DNA from: Kiritimatiellales bacterium
GTDB lineage: Bacteria; Verrucomicrobiota; Kiritimatiellia; Kiritimatiellales; Tichowtungiaceae
DNA length: 64,000 bases
Direction of reading: 5' to 3'
Assembly: GCA_041656295.1 (NCBI GenBank)
Contig: JBBADV010000003.1
Span: 1-64,000, forward strand
Every line of letters begins with the position of its first letter. Positions within the stretch are counted from its first letter, which is position 1. The notes beneath the pieces were generated by a model. The model was not told where the DNA came from. It saw only the letters and a program-made list of their open reading frames with translations, and made no database searches. Shown here one piece after another: positions 55,344 through 64,000 of this stretch. The translations under genes were made by a program, and so were the position numbers.

Positions 55344-58337
55344 CCCGAAGCCGGCGGGAAAGCTGCCGGGCAGTGTGTTCGCCGGGCGCGGCGGAACGAG
55401 CTGCTGGAAGTGTGGACTATTCCATACTGGTTGGAAACGGGTATCACGCCGCAAAATATTACGCGCCGGCTCACCGCCCTGTTTTACAATTTCAGTAACA
55501 GTGCTCAGCGCCGCATCCGCCCGTCCGCCGGCAATCTGCGCGGCGGCGAGATCAATGCGCGCGGCGGTGTCATTCGGGCGCGCACTTAAATATTTACGGA
55601 ACACATTTTCGCTTAACCCGAACTGCCGCACTTGCGTCAGCAGGCGCGCCATCTGCAACGTAATTTCCGGCGGTGCGCCGGTTTGGATGTCGTTAATCAA
55701 CCGGGTCATTTTCGGCAGATCGTTGAACGCGGCATAAATCTGGAGCAGCTCAAAGGCTTCTCCGATGTCTTGCATGCCATTGGCTTGAACATTTCCTTCA
55801 AGCTCTGCCTGCCGGTCGCGCATTCTGCGTATCTGATGAAGCTGTTCGAGGGTGGCTTTGGCAGCGTCGCTGTTCACATCTTTGGCGGCGAATTCTTCAG
55901 CAATGACGATGGCATCATTGAGGCGGTTCATTTGCACATACAGCTGCGTTAAGCGGAATACAGCTTCGGGGCTGAGCGGATACAGCGCAACGGCCTGTTT
56001 GAATGCGTATTCAGATTCGTCGAGCAGTCCGCGTGCGGCATAAAGACCGGCGATGGCGCTGCGCAGTTTGGAAAATGTTTTGCGGGCGACAACATCGCGA
56101 ATAAATTTTTTGTCACTGAGCAGGCGTTCGGAATACCAGTCCCAGAAATCGCGGTCGTTTTTGATCATTTCCGGTGTAAGCGCTACCGGCTGATGATTAA
56201 TTTTCATGATGAGTCCGTGCGGCGTGAGGTACGGATACATCCACGGCAGCACATAACTTTCTTCCACAAAAAATTCGCGCCGGCGAAGTGTGCCGTCCTC
56301 CTGCACCGGATCGAACGGAACCACGGCGGCACCGGACTGGCGCGTTGCCTCATCCGTTTTCACTTCGGTGACGTACTGGTTATGGTCAAAAATCTGTTTA
56401 CAGAGGAGTCCGTTAATCTGCATCACGCCGCCGACGCCCTGCACCTGCACACGGCCGTTCTCAATTTTAACATCGGCACCGGCCTGAATCTTTCCGCTTT
56501 GAACATCGCCGACGTATTCCTGGAATGCGCGGTTGCTGTCGGCGGCGGACGGAATCCAGATTTGGTCGCCGTACAAATCGCGCATGACATTCATGTAGGT
56601 GCCGTCAGCGAGCGCGTTTTGCGTGATAAGGTAAACGTCAGGGCGGACCTGCGGACAGTAAATCATATAGGTTGGTACAAAGCGTCCCGGGTCAGTTCCG
56701 CCGAAGAAAATTGCGTTGGTTCCCATCGGCGGCGGATAAGCAGGATTTGGATATTTCGCCCATTCTTCATCAAATTTTGCCTGATCTTTACCGCAGTAAT
56801 ACCAGAGATCCTCCTTGATGCCGACGACACCCTGCAACTGCCAGTTACCGAACTGCCAGCCGAAATCGTGTCCGTTCTGTTCCGAACCGCCAACGACCTG
56901 CAGCTGTTTTTCACTGTAATAGTTTTTGTAGATCAGCGAAAACGGCAGCAGCAGAACCATTGCAGTGCCGCCCCATTTAGTGATCGGATTATTTTTGACG
57001 AGCGTTTCCAGAAACGCCATGACCATTAATAATCCATAACCGATCCACAGGGCATAAATGGCATGCGACTGAATATACTGCACGCGCGCGATGAAAAGTG
57101 TTTGAATATCAATTTTCGGATTCTGCAGAATGATGAAAATAATTCCGACACCAATAAACGCCACGAGTGTGGTAAGCAGCCAGTACGCATTTTTGCGGCC
57201 GGTGCGGTAAACGAATATAAACGGGACTAATGCGAAGGCGGCGATCGGCCCGAAATATTGCGCACGCAGATCGCGCAGATAGGCGCCGATCTGCAACAGG
57301 AAGGTTGACGAGAACACATCAGCGAGCACCACCCGTTCATACTGCCCGCGTGTGATCGCATGCATGAACCCTTCCCATGTACGCGGATAGCCCCAGTTGA
57401 TCGGCGGATTCTGGTCAGATGAAAAGGGCATGTAGAGATAGAACGACAATCCCAGAAAAACGAGCAGATAGGTCGCACAAACTGTTTTACCGTTTTTCAG
57501 AAAAAACATTCCGGCGACGGGCACGGCAACAGCGTAGATTGTCCAGAACCAGAACGCCGCGCGCGATGGACCGAGCTCCCACTGCCAGTCGTCCGGACCG
57601 GCGCGGTCGATGAGAATCATGATGCCGTAAAAAACAAAAATGATCATGAAATCCACCGCGAGGCGCGGATTGAACAGCAGTACCGCGAGTCCAATCGCAA
57701 GTCCCATAAAAATCAGCGTTTGATGGTTCGTCAAACCAAGCCCGTAAATAAACGCCATCACAAACAGAGGTTTCGGATTATCCGGTTCGACCGCCCAGCG
57801 ATAAAGAAATAAAATCACTAACGTTTGAAATAGAATATTCAGCGCGTATACTTCGGCGATTACCGCCTGAGACCAAAGGCCCTGACTGAATGCCAGCAGC
57901 AGTCCGCCGGAAACTCCGGCAGCGGCGCAAAACAAACGTTCGGTTTTTGCGCCGAGCACGGCCGTTTCTTTTTTCAGCGCATTCAGGATATCCGCCCCGG
58001 AACGGCTGATGAGCAGCGCTAATACGCCGCATGCCAATGCGCCGGAAAACGCCGAGAAAAAGTTTACGCCCCACGCCGGATTCGGATAGCCGTGATATTT
58101 TACGCCGTGGAAAACCCATTGAAACGCCCACGTCAGCAGACTCCAGATCGGATAGCCCGGCGGATGCGGCACGCCGAGATAATCGGACGCCACGATCAGC
58201 TCGCCGGAATCTTCGAGCGTAACCGTCGGCGCAAGCGTGAGTGTATAGACGGCCAGTGATACCAAAAATGTCAATGCAGCGGCAATCCAGTCAGAACGGC
58301 GAAAAAAGGAGTTTGATTCCAAAACGTGTCCTTTCAT
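55338..58337 (-). CDS. DUF2723 membrane protein with C-terminal TPR-like repeats
   Basis: 999 residues. The N-terminal half has about eleven membrane helices. Its start (VTLEDSGELIVASDYLGVPHPPGYPIWSLL) is the DUF2723 hallmark, a GT-C-like family with conserved acidic residues in the first loop. A soluble part follows (about residues 480-700), then TPR-like helices (about 720-960: LYAARGLLDESEYAFKQAVALYPLSPEAVFRLTQLYVQMNRLNDA). In Bacteroidetes such proteins act as glycosyltransferases for protein O-glycosylation or lipid-linked sugars. The last codons and the stop lie in the palindrome. It converges with the isomerase gene. Confidence 0.8.
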   Translation of the reverse strand: MKGHVLESNSFFRRSDWIAAALTFLVSLAVYTLTLAPTVTLEDSGELIVASDYLGVPHPPGYPIWSLLTWAFQWVFHGVKYHGYPNPAWGVNFFSAFSGALACGVLALLISRSGADILNALKKETAVLGAKTERLFCAAAGVSGGLLLAFSQGLWSQAVIAEVYALNILFQTLVILFLYRWAVEPDNPKPLFVMAFIYGLGLTNHQTLIFMGLAIGLAVLLFNPRLAVDFMIIFVFYGIMILIDRAGPDDWQWELGPSRAAFWFWTIYAVAVPVAGMFFLKNGKTVCATYLLVFLGLSFYLYMPFSSDQNPPINWGYPRTWEGFMHAITRGQYERVVLADVFSSTFLLQIGAYLRDLRAQYFGPIAAFALVPFIFVYRTGRKNAYWLLTTLVAFIGVGIIFIILQNPKIDIQTLFIARVQYIQSHAIYALWIGYGLLMVMAFLETLVKNNPITKWGGTAMVLLLPFSLIYKNYYSEKQLQVVGGSEQNGHDFGWQFGNWQLQGVVGIKEDLWYYCGKDQAKFDEEWAKYPNPAYPPPMGTNAIFFGGTDPGRFVPTYMIYCPQVRPDVYLITQNALADGTYMNVMRDLYGDQIWIPSAADSNRAFQEYVGDVQSGKIQAGADVKIENGRVQVQGVGGVMQINGLLCKQIFDHNQYVTEVKTDEATRQSGAAVVPFDPVQEDGTLRRREFFVEESYVLPWMYPYLTPHGLIMKINHQPVALTPEMIKNDRDFWDWYSERLLSDKKFIRDVVARKTFSKLRSAIAGLYAARGLLDESEYAFKQAVALYPLSPEAVFRLTQLYVQMNRLNDAIVIAEEFAAKDVNSDAAKATLEQLHQIRRMRDRQAELEGNVQANGMQDIGEAFELLQIYAAFNDLPKMTRLINDIQTGAPPEITLQMARLLTQVRQFGLSENVFRKYLSARPNDTAARIDLAAAQIAGGRADAALSTVTEIVKQGGEPARNILRRDTRFQPVWNSPHFQQLVPPRPANTLPGSFPAGFGF

Positions 58338-58563
58338 TAACTTACGGACGGTAAAATAAGCCGGTTTTCCCTATAAAGGTCAAGTTCTGCGCGCGCGAAA
58401 GTCGTGTTGCTGTTTTGACTGGAGGGAGTTCGCTGTTTTCCAGTTATTCAAAATATGCAGTATAATGATCACTGTTTCCGGCGCTTGTAAATCCTGCCGG
58501 AAAATTTTAAAACCGGCGCATGGAAAAATTCGACCGCTTTTGCAGAAACCGGAATTCTTAATT

Positions 58564-60444
58564 ATGCTTTCTCCGTTAAAAACAACTGTGATTTTTCTGC
58601 TGTGCGGCGCCGCGATACTGCCGGCGGCGGAAATTACGGTTGAACAGGCCAAAACAGCTGCCGGCAACTGGCGGTTGCGCAGCACGGAACCGCTGGGCAC
58701 AACACTGGGGCAAACGGTCGACAATGCTGAAACATATTATGACAGCACCCGCGCACCGGTTTTTCATGTAGTAAAATTTTCCGGCGGCGGTTTTGCCGTA
58801 TTGTCCGCCGATACCGGCGTACGGCCGGTCATTGCTTTTTCTTCCGGCGATGCTCTGGAAGCAGACGAGCAGAATCCGTTGTGGGCATTGCTTACCGGCG
58901 ATCTGCCTGAGCGGATGTCCGCTGCACGCGCGGCGCAAACCGCAGTTCAAACGTTTAGCACACATGCAACAGCAGCACAAATTTTACCGGAGGATGAATG
59001 GACACAATTATTAACACCATCACGAATGCGCAGTGCAGCCTTGCCGGACGATGTCCGTGTTGCACCTTTGATTCAATCGAAATGGGGACAGGACAACTGG
59101 CGTGACAGATACCGGCTTTATACAACCAATGTTTTCAATTACTATACGCCGAGCAATTATGTTTGTGGTTGCGTCGCCACAATGACAGCACAGATTATGC
59201 GGTATCATCAGTTCCCGGCAACAGGCATTCCGGCCGGATCCTACACCTGCGTCGTTAACGACATCTCCTTGAATCTCACCATGCAGGGCGGAGTTTATGA
59301 CTGGGGAAGCATGCCGCTAGTCCCAGTCGGGACACTTTCTGAAACTCAACAAAAAGCGATTGGTAAATTGACATCTGACATTGGAATATCTCTCCGTGCG
59401 CAATATACAGCCAACGGTACCGGCGCTTTCGCATTCCTGGTTGCGGATGAAATTGTTTCGCGGTTTCAATATGCAAATGCACAAAAACTCGTGAGTTCCT
59501 CCGGGCTGACCGGTTATATTGATTCAGCCGTGCTGGCAAATCTGGATGCAAAACTTCCGGTCGGACTCGGCATTCAAGGGAATGCCGGGCATGCCGTTGT
59601 TGCAGACGGCTACGGCTATAAAAACGGAATACGTTATGTTCATTTAAACATGGGATGGAATGGCACGGATGACGTCTGGTATAACATTCCTGAGATTTCT
59701 GCCGGCGGACACACGTTCGATGTCCTGACAACCATCATCTATAATATCTTTCCAACCAACACCGGCGAAATCATCAGCGGACGGATTCTGGATCAAAACG
59801 GTATTCCGGCAGCCGGCGCAACCGCTTTTGTAAAAAAAGGATCGACTGTCATTTCGACCACGTCCGACAGTAACGGAATTTATGCCGTCATTGCTCCGGC
59901 ACCGGCGACATATCAAATTACGGCAACTACCGCGAACGGCTGGACCGGTTCAAAGACTGTTACTGTTTCAAAAAGCGTTCAGGCAAATACAACCTATAAT
60001 GATGCAACCGGCGAAGGCTGGAGTTCGTCTACCGGCAGTTCAGGGAATCAATGGGGCATTAATATATCGGCAGCCACGCCGCCGCCGGCAACACAAAACT
60101 CGCCGGTATCGGTCCCCTATGTGTGGCTTGAAACCAACGGCCTGGCGGCCGCCGGGAGTCCGCCGGCGGTGTATGAAACAGCGGCAATGAATGATAAAGA
60201 CGGCGACGGCATGAAGGCGTGGGAAGAATATGTGGCCGGCACCGATCCAAATGATGCTTCCGATTATTTCCGCGTCTCCTTCGCACCGTTTCAACCCAAC
60301 GCCGCAGTAATTACCTGGTCGCCGGCGTATACCAGCCGCAACTACATTGTCGAAGGGCGTGCCACACTCACCAACCCGTGGGAAACTGTTGCCGCAACCA
60401 ATGCAACGCACAGTTTTTTCAGAGTAAAAGTTAAACTGCCCTAG
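58564..60444 (+). CDS. Secreted C10-family (streptopain-like) cysteine peptidase
   Basis: 626 residues from ATG 58564 with a signal peptide (KTTVIFLLCGAAILPAAE). An inhibitory propeptide (VKFSGGGFAVLSADTGVRPVIAFS) precedes the catalytic domain: the nucleophile Cys at about 203 in GCVATMTAQIMRYHQFP (same pattern as streptopain) and His at about 343 in GNAGHAVVADGYGY. C-terminal parts are a carboxypeptidase-regulatory-like beta domain (SGRILDQNGIPAAGATAF) and a calcium-binding DKDGDGMKAWEEYVAGTDP. No sorting signal. The TAG stop is made by the IS5 insertion directly after it. Secreted digestion of proteins is the likely job. Confidence 0.88.
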   Translation: MLSPLKTTVIFLLCGAAILPAAEITVEQAKTAAGNWRLRSTEPLGTTLGQTVDNAETYYDSTRAPVFHVVKFSGGGFAVLSADTGVRPVIAFSSGDALEADEQNPLWALLTGDLPERMSAARAAQTAVQTFSTHATAAQILPEDEWTQLLTPSRMRSAALPDDVRVAPLIQSKWGQDNWRDRYRLYTTNVFNYYTPSNYVCGCVATMTAQIMRYHQFPATGIPAGSYTCVVNDISLNLTMQGGVYDWGSMPLVPVGTLSETQQKAIGKLTSDIGISLRAQYTANGTGAFAFLVADEIVSRFQYANAQKLVSSSGLTGYIDSAVLANLDAKLPVGLGIQGNAGHAVVADGYGYKNGIRYVHLNMGWNGTDDVWYNIPEISAGGHTFDVLTTIIYNIFPTNTGEIISGRILDQNGIPAAGATAFVKKGSTVISTTSDSNGIYAVIAPAPATYQITATTANGWTGSKTVTVSKSVQANTTYNDATGEGWSSSTGSSGNQWGINISAATPPPATQNSPVSVPYVWLETNGLAAAGSPPAVYETAAMNDKDGDGMKAWEEYVAGTDPNDASDYFRVSFAPFQPNAAVITWSPAYTSRNYIVEGRATLTNPWETVAATNATHSFFRVKVKLP

Positions 60445-61251
60445 GGCGTGTTAACACTATTGCATTTATTTGCGGATGGTTGTAAAAATTCCGCATGAAA
60501 CTTGCGCAGAAACAATATGACCGGATTGCCGATGCGTTTCCGACGCAGCGCGGCAATGTCTCTTTGGATCATCTAACCGTGATGAATGCCATTCTCTATG
60601 CGCTCGAAAACGGCTGTAAATGGCGGGCACTGCCGACGGAATTCGGCAACTGGCATACCATTTATATCCGCATGAGCCGTTGGATAAAAAACGGCGTGTT
60701 AAGCCAGATCTTTGTGCGACTGCAGGAAGAGGCTATGCTTTATGTCCGGATTGACGCCATGTCACTGGACAGCACCAGCGTCCGGGTTCACCCAGATGCC
60801 TGCGGGGCGTTGAAAAAAACGGCCCGCAAGCCATCGGGCGGTCACAGGGCGGACGAACCACAAAGATACATCTGGTTGCCGCAACTGCTCGTCAGGCAGT
60901 AATTTTTGCTTGTCTGCCGGCACCGAGGGTGACGCGCTGCGGGGTAGAGAATTGCTGATGCGCCGGAACCATGCCATCTGCTTATGGATCGTGCGTATGA
61001 AGGGGATGAAACCCGGGAACCGGCTCAGACACTGGGATTGATACCCGTTGTTCCGCCCAGCCCGAACCGGAAAAACCCATGGGATTACGATACAATAATC
61101 TATAAAAGACGTAATGAGGTTGAGCGACTCATCCGGCAGGTGAAATCCTATCGCCGGGTATTCACCCGGTATGACAAACTGGACATTATGGTTTTGGGAT
61201 TCATTGTCTTCGCGTTCATTATGGAATTCTTACGCTTGTGTTAACACGCCC
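60444..61251 (+). mobile_element. IS5-family insertion sequence
   Basis: Inverted repeats gggcgtgttaacac at 60444-60457 and gtgttaacacgccc at 61238-61251. The flanking TA on each side (CTA|G and CTA|A) fits the 2-base TA duplication of the IS427-like subgroup. Length about 808 bp. It lies exactly at the stop codon of the C10 peptidase. Confidence 0.85.
60495..61244 (+). pseudogene. IS5-family transposase, frameshifted
   Basis: The first frame has the N-terminal IS5 part (HLTVMNAILYALENGCKWRALPTEFGNWHTIYIRMSRW) and the first Asp in YVRIDAMSLDSTSVRVHPDA. It ends in a wrong frame near 60850. The second frame starts around 60984 with the DRAYEGDE catalytic segment and ends with RNEVERLIRQVKSYRRVFTRYDK (Glu), the usual IS5 end. 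A programmed frameshift is known in IS5 subgroups, so an active element is not fully ruled out, but there are two separate breaks. Confidence 0.8.
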
Positions 61252-61355
61252 TAAGGGTGGAAAGAAAGCGGAAACTTTTTAGGGGATGATTTCTTTCATG
61301 TACGCACTCGTAATCGACATCCGATTTGCGTAATCAGAATGGTAAATTATACATA

Positions 61356-61986
61356 GGTTTAAGACAAGTTAATGGGACGTTTTCTGATTGTGAATCCCTC
61401 TAAATTTTGAAAGCCGAACCTTGGCAATACTCCAGAAGTTTTCAATACCGTTGATATGATTTCGTCCAGCAGCAAATTCATTTACTCCGTGACGGATCCT
61501 GTAATGCTTCCGATACCCGAAATTTACCAGGCCATCGTAACTTTTAAATCCATCGGTATATATAATCGATTCAATATCAACTTTTTGTTGTATAATAGGC
61601 AATAACTCTTTTACAGAACAGTTCTTAACCACCTGCGTATAAACCCGGTCTTTTCGTTTTATCAGCCCAAACACGATCGTTTTTCCTTTCGCACCGCGAC
61701 CGCGGATTCCCCGTACACGCCGGGCGCCGAAATAGCTTTCATCTAATTCAATTTCACCGCATTTAAACGGGCTGTCCAGTTCATAGCATTCAGCAAGCCG
61801 CCGGCGCACCGCAGAAATAATCCGATTGATCGTGTTACGACTTAATCCAGTCAGAACAGCCATCTTTGATGCCTCAATATCCACCGAGAAGTAGCGGATA
61901 ATACGTCGAAAATCGTGAATGAAAAATATATTTATTACTCATTTCAAGACAACGTCTTCAAGGGTATGTCAACTCCATTAACTTGT
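61356..61986 (-). mobile_element. IS1595-family insertion sequence (copy 2), degenerate
   Basis: Left end ggtttaagacaagttaatgg at 61356; right end lacks the last bases of the inverted repeat. Within it the same internal hairpin as in copy 1 can be seen. No full target duplication is visible, only acata on both sides. An internal deletion after gttttctga removes about 95 bp compared with copy 1. Confidence 0.8.
61369..61940 (-). pseudogene. IS1595 transposase, broken at both ends
   Basis: From ATG 61940 the first codons match copy 1, then a small deletion breaks the frame; the readable part begins DIEASKMAVLTGLSRNTINRIISAVRRRL. The middle is complete here (GEIELDESYFGARRVRGIRGRG, KTIVFGLIKR), including the first catalytic acid that copy 1 lacks. 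The end after SKFRGIH is lost to the 95-bp deletion. Together with copy 1 the full parent sequence could be rebuilt. Confidence 0.8.
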
Positions 61987-62070
61987 TACATATAATATAA
62001 AATATTTTTTGACATTAATAAGTTTTATCGTTAATAACTAATTCGAATTTGGATATGGTTGTCTTTCTAA

Positions 62071-63663
62071 TTGAGCAAGAGAGTGTTTATGGCTGTTTTT
62101 ACATTTTTACTATCCAGCATTTTGTTTATAAGTACGTCCGGTTTTTCACAGACAAATGTATTTGTCTGTTCGCTCAATAGTGGTATTCCTGAGTTGAAAC
62201 GTGATGTTGCGTATGTAAACAATCAGGATAAGAGTGGATTTCAGTGCTACTGGACTGATGAAAAAGGCCGGCGCGATTTAGGACAGCAGTTCACCGTTTC
62301 TTCGGTATTCAGTGCGCGCAGTCTGGCATTGCAGATTAACTCCGGCGGCTCTTCGCTTGAAGGGTGTCCGTTTCGTATTATTTTCGCGCACCGGAAAACC
62401 GGCAGTACACAGCCGGGAAAAGTGATTGCCATACAGGACGGATTCGTTCCCGGAAAAGGGCAGCGCCCGCGCAGCGGAACATGGCTGATTTTGGAATTTC
62501 CGGCAGTGCAGTTTGAATCCGGCGCCTATTGTTTTCTTTTGCAGTATAAAGAAGCTGGTCCGGCCGGACAGGCGATTACGCTGAATACCGCCGGTGCCGC
62601 AAATGCATATTCCGGCGGTGAAGGGCTGCAGTCCTATTCTGCTGATCCGTCAAAGATCGTTGCCGGACGCGCCATTAATTTTATTCTTTCGTCGGATTCA
62701 TGGGCGGAGGTGGAAAATTCCAATATACCGCGGATTCTGGAAGTGGACCGGCGGGGCGGCACGCCATACGCATCGCTTGAAGCCGCCGCCAATGTAATTC
62801 GTGCCGGGGATACGCTGCGTATTGCACCGGGCAGTGGACCGTACCGTGAACAGCTTTATATCCGCGCTTCTGGTCGTCCGGATGCGCCGATTACCGTTGA
62901 AGGTAATGGAGAGCTTGTAACCGGGTTTGATCCTCTGGCCGGTTTTCGTGAAGAGAACGGTGTGATGGTTTGCGATCTGCCGGTTGAGTTTCCCTGTGTT
63001 GTAACTTATCGCGGCGAGCGGCTGCGGCAGAGTGCCGCAACCAGACAGTTCACAAAATATGCCCGTCTTTCCGGAGACAGTAAGCGGATTGAACTGCTTC
63101 CGGGGACTGATACGAACAACTGGGAGGTTTCTGTCCGTTATTTCGCAGTGCGGATTCAGGACGCATCAAATCATATCTACCGTAATCTGAAAGCGTCCGG
63201 TGCACAGAATGACGGATTCAATCTGCACGGAACCGGAAGCAATATTATATTTAAAAATATTGAAGGATTTCAGAATCTGGACGAAGGGTTTTCGTCGCAC
63301 GACAACATCGCCAGTGAGATTCGCGGCGGGCTGTTTTATGATAATGACAACGGAATAGTAAATATTAACTCAAGTGTTACGCTAATGGAAAATGTTTCTG
63401 TGTACAATAATCTCGGCTGGGGATTCCGGCAGTATCATCAGTGCACCGGGATTTTAAAACAGTTCAATTCATACAGTAACGGAATCTGCCAGATCGAAAT
63501 TTCCGGCGAGTCCATTGCTCAGATTACCAATTGCACTGCGTCCGTTCCGCCGTGGACGGAACGGCAATGGACCAGTTATATGGAATCAAGAAATCATTCC
63601 GTGATGCCGGCAGTGAAAATTGACCCGGAGGCGGAAGTTGCTGGATATGTCACTACGGAGTGA
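62071..63663 (+). CDS. Secreted right-handed beta-helix protein
   Basis: 530 residues with a signal peptide (FMAVFTFLLSSILFISTSGF). After an N-terminal beta-rich domain (about 25-215, QQFTVSSVFSARSLALQINSGG) comes a pectin-lyase-like beta-helix: PYASLEAAANVIRAGDTLRIAPGSG, then repeated short coils (NHIYRNLKASGAQNDGFNLHG; NIIFKNIEGFQNLDEGFSSHDN; NGIVNINSSVTLMENVSVYNN). Such proteins bind or cleave polysaccharides. TTG 62071 gives a charged signal start; ATG 62089 is an alternative with a better ribosome-binding site. No sorting signal. Fits the glycan-degrading lifestyle. Confidence 0.8.
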   Translation: MSKRVFMAVFTFLLSSILFISTSGFSQTNVFVCSLNSGIPELKRDVAYVNNQDKSGFQCYWTDEKGRRDLGQQFTVSSVFSARSLALQINSGGSSLEGCPFRIIFAHRKTGSTQPGKVIAIQDGFVPGKGQRPRSGTWLILEFPAVQFESGAYCFLLQYKEAGPAGQAITLNTAGAANAYSGGEGLQSYSADPSKIVAGRAINFILSSDSWAEVENSNIPRILEVDRRGGTPYASLEAAANVIRAGDTLRIAPGSGPYREQLYIRASGRPDAPITVEGNGELVTGFDPLAGFREENGVMVCDLPVEFPCVVTYRGERLRQSAATRQFTKYARLSGDSKRIELLPGTDTNNWEVSVRYFAVRIQDASNHIYRNLKASGAQNDGFNLHGTGSNIIFKNIEGFQNLDEGFSSHDNIASEIRGGLFYDNDNGIVNINSSVTLMENVSVYNNLGWGFRQYHQCTGILKQFNSYSNGICQIEISGESIAQITNCTASVPPWTERQWTSYMESRNHSVMPAVKIDPEAEVAGYVTTE

Positions 63664-63792
63664 ATTTATTATATTGCATAAGATTTCAAAACCCGACCGA
63701 GGGTACCCGCACAGTGCAAGTCCATTCCAGAATCAGACCTTTTTGACGAGAGTGCGATTAAAAAACTGGAAATAATTGTCATATGTTGATTA
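63664..63792. other. Short convergent intergenic region
   Basis: No gene or clear terminator seen between the beta-helix gene and the AraC-type gene. Confidence 0.4.
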
Positions 63793-64000
63793 TTACGATT
63801 GACCTATGATCCGATATTTTGCCGGAGTTGTTCCAACTTTTTTTCGAAACAGGCGGTGGAAATGGGTGATATCCGAGAAGCCGGTGGACAGGGCAATTTG
63901 CAGGATACTCATGCCGGAGTCACGCAGCAGTTCCATCGCGGCACAGAGGCGGCGCTGAATCAGTAAACTGCGGAAACTCACACCGCAGCTTTGCCGGACT
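63793..64000 (-). CDS. AraC-family regulator, C-terminal part (runs off the window)
   Basis: The frame is open to the right edge of the window. It encodes the AraC DNA-binding end: CGVSFRSLLIQRRLCAAMELL, DSGMSILQIALSTGFSDITHFHRLFRKKVGTTPAKYR, the second helix-turn-helix with the conserved GFSD and PAKYR. The sensor domain lies outside the window. AraC types next to beta-helix and sulfatase genes often control polysaccharide use. Confidence 0.85.
   Translation of the reverse strand, partial: VRQSCGVSFRSLLIQRRLCAAMELLRDSGMSILQIALSTGFSDITHFHRLFRKKVGTTPAKYRIIGQS

Noticed and set aside
56193..57029. 278-codon frame on the plus strand
   Set aside because: It lies wholly inside the DUF2723 gene on the other strand and shows no family motif.
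1..64000. CRISPR array
   Set aside because: No run of regularly spaced short repeats was seen; the repeats in the window are pairs.

Overview
The window looks like a chromosomal segment of a PVC-superphylum bacterium, most likely Kiritimatiellota or a close relative. The evidence is indirect because there is no rRNA: two S1 sulfatases, two PEP-CTERM proteins, a GH109-like Gfo/Idh/MocA protein, a DUF2961 (GH172) protein, a DUF2723 membrane protein and several IS families typical of that group. The sequence falls into an accessory half (about 1-41 kb) and a conserved housekeeping half (about 41-58 kb), with an IS-rich right edge.

Region 1-36.45 kb is bounded by two direct copies of a 23-bp sequence (484-506 and 36426-36448) that reads as the 3' end of a tRNA or tmRNA (T-loop ttcgact, then the acceptor strand). 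A tyrosine integrase lies just inside the left copy (628-2436). A remnant of the same integrase start lies just outside the right copy. I read this as a decaying integrative island of about 36 kb, possibly one unit of a tandem array. Its left part (2.4-8.1 kb) is AT-rich. It holds a resolvase remnant, an AbiEi/AbiEii pair, and a module bracketed by diverged direct repeats that contains a small family-A-like DNA polymerase and a broken small gene. The rest is a glycan-utilisation region: NagB-like enzyme, EamA transporter (frameshifted), amidohydrolase, LacI regulator, GH109-like enzyme, two sulfatases (one Ser-type, one Cys-type), an M24 'pita-bread' protein with lost metal ligands, a TIM-barrel-like protein, a large secreted LamG protein, secreted PEP-CTERM-type proteins, a sodium/solute symporter, a mutarotase-like protein and a NodB deacetylase. 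Together they suggest uptake and breakdown of a sulfated, amino-sugar-containing glycan.

Region 36.6-41.05 kb carries a GT4 glycosyltransferase (one-base frameshift), an FkbM methyltransferase and a GH172-like lipoprotein (one-base frameshift in a G run).

Region 41.05-58.3 kb is intact core sequence: recO-mgtE, a divergent PAP2 protein, fabI, class II aldolase, a GT39-like membrane protein, fmt, a TPR lipoprotein, a 29-codon bS22/COX24-like ribosomal-type gene missed by normal length cut-offs, hisG (TTG start), metF, an HU-family protein, type 2 isopentenyl-diphosphate isomerase and a DUF2723 protein.

Region 58.5-64 kb has a secreted C10 (streptopain-like) peptidase whose stop codon was hit by an IS5-type insertion, a broken IS1595 copy, a secreted beta-helix protein and the C-terminal part of an AraC regulator that runs off the window.

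Broken genes are common in the accessory half and at the IS-rich right edge, while I see no clear break in a recognised gene between 41 and 58 kb. This points to real decay of the island more than uniform sequencing error.
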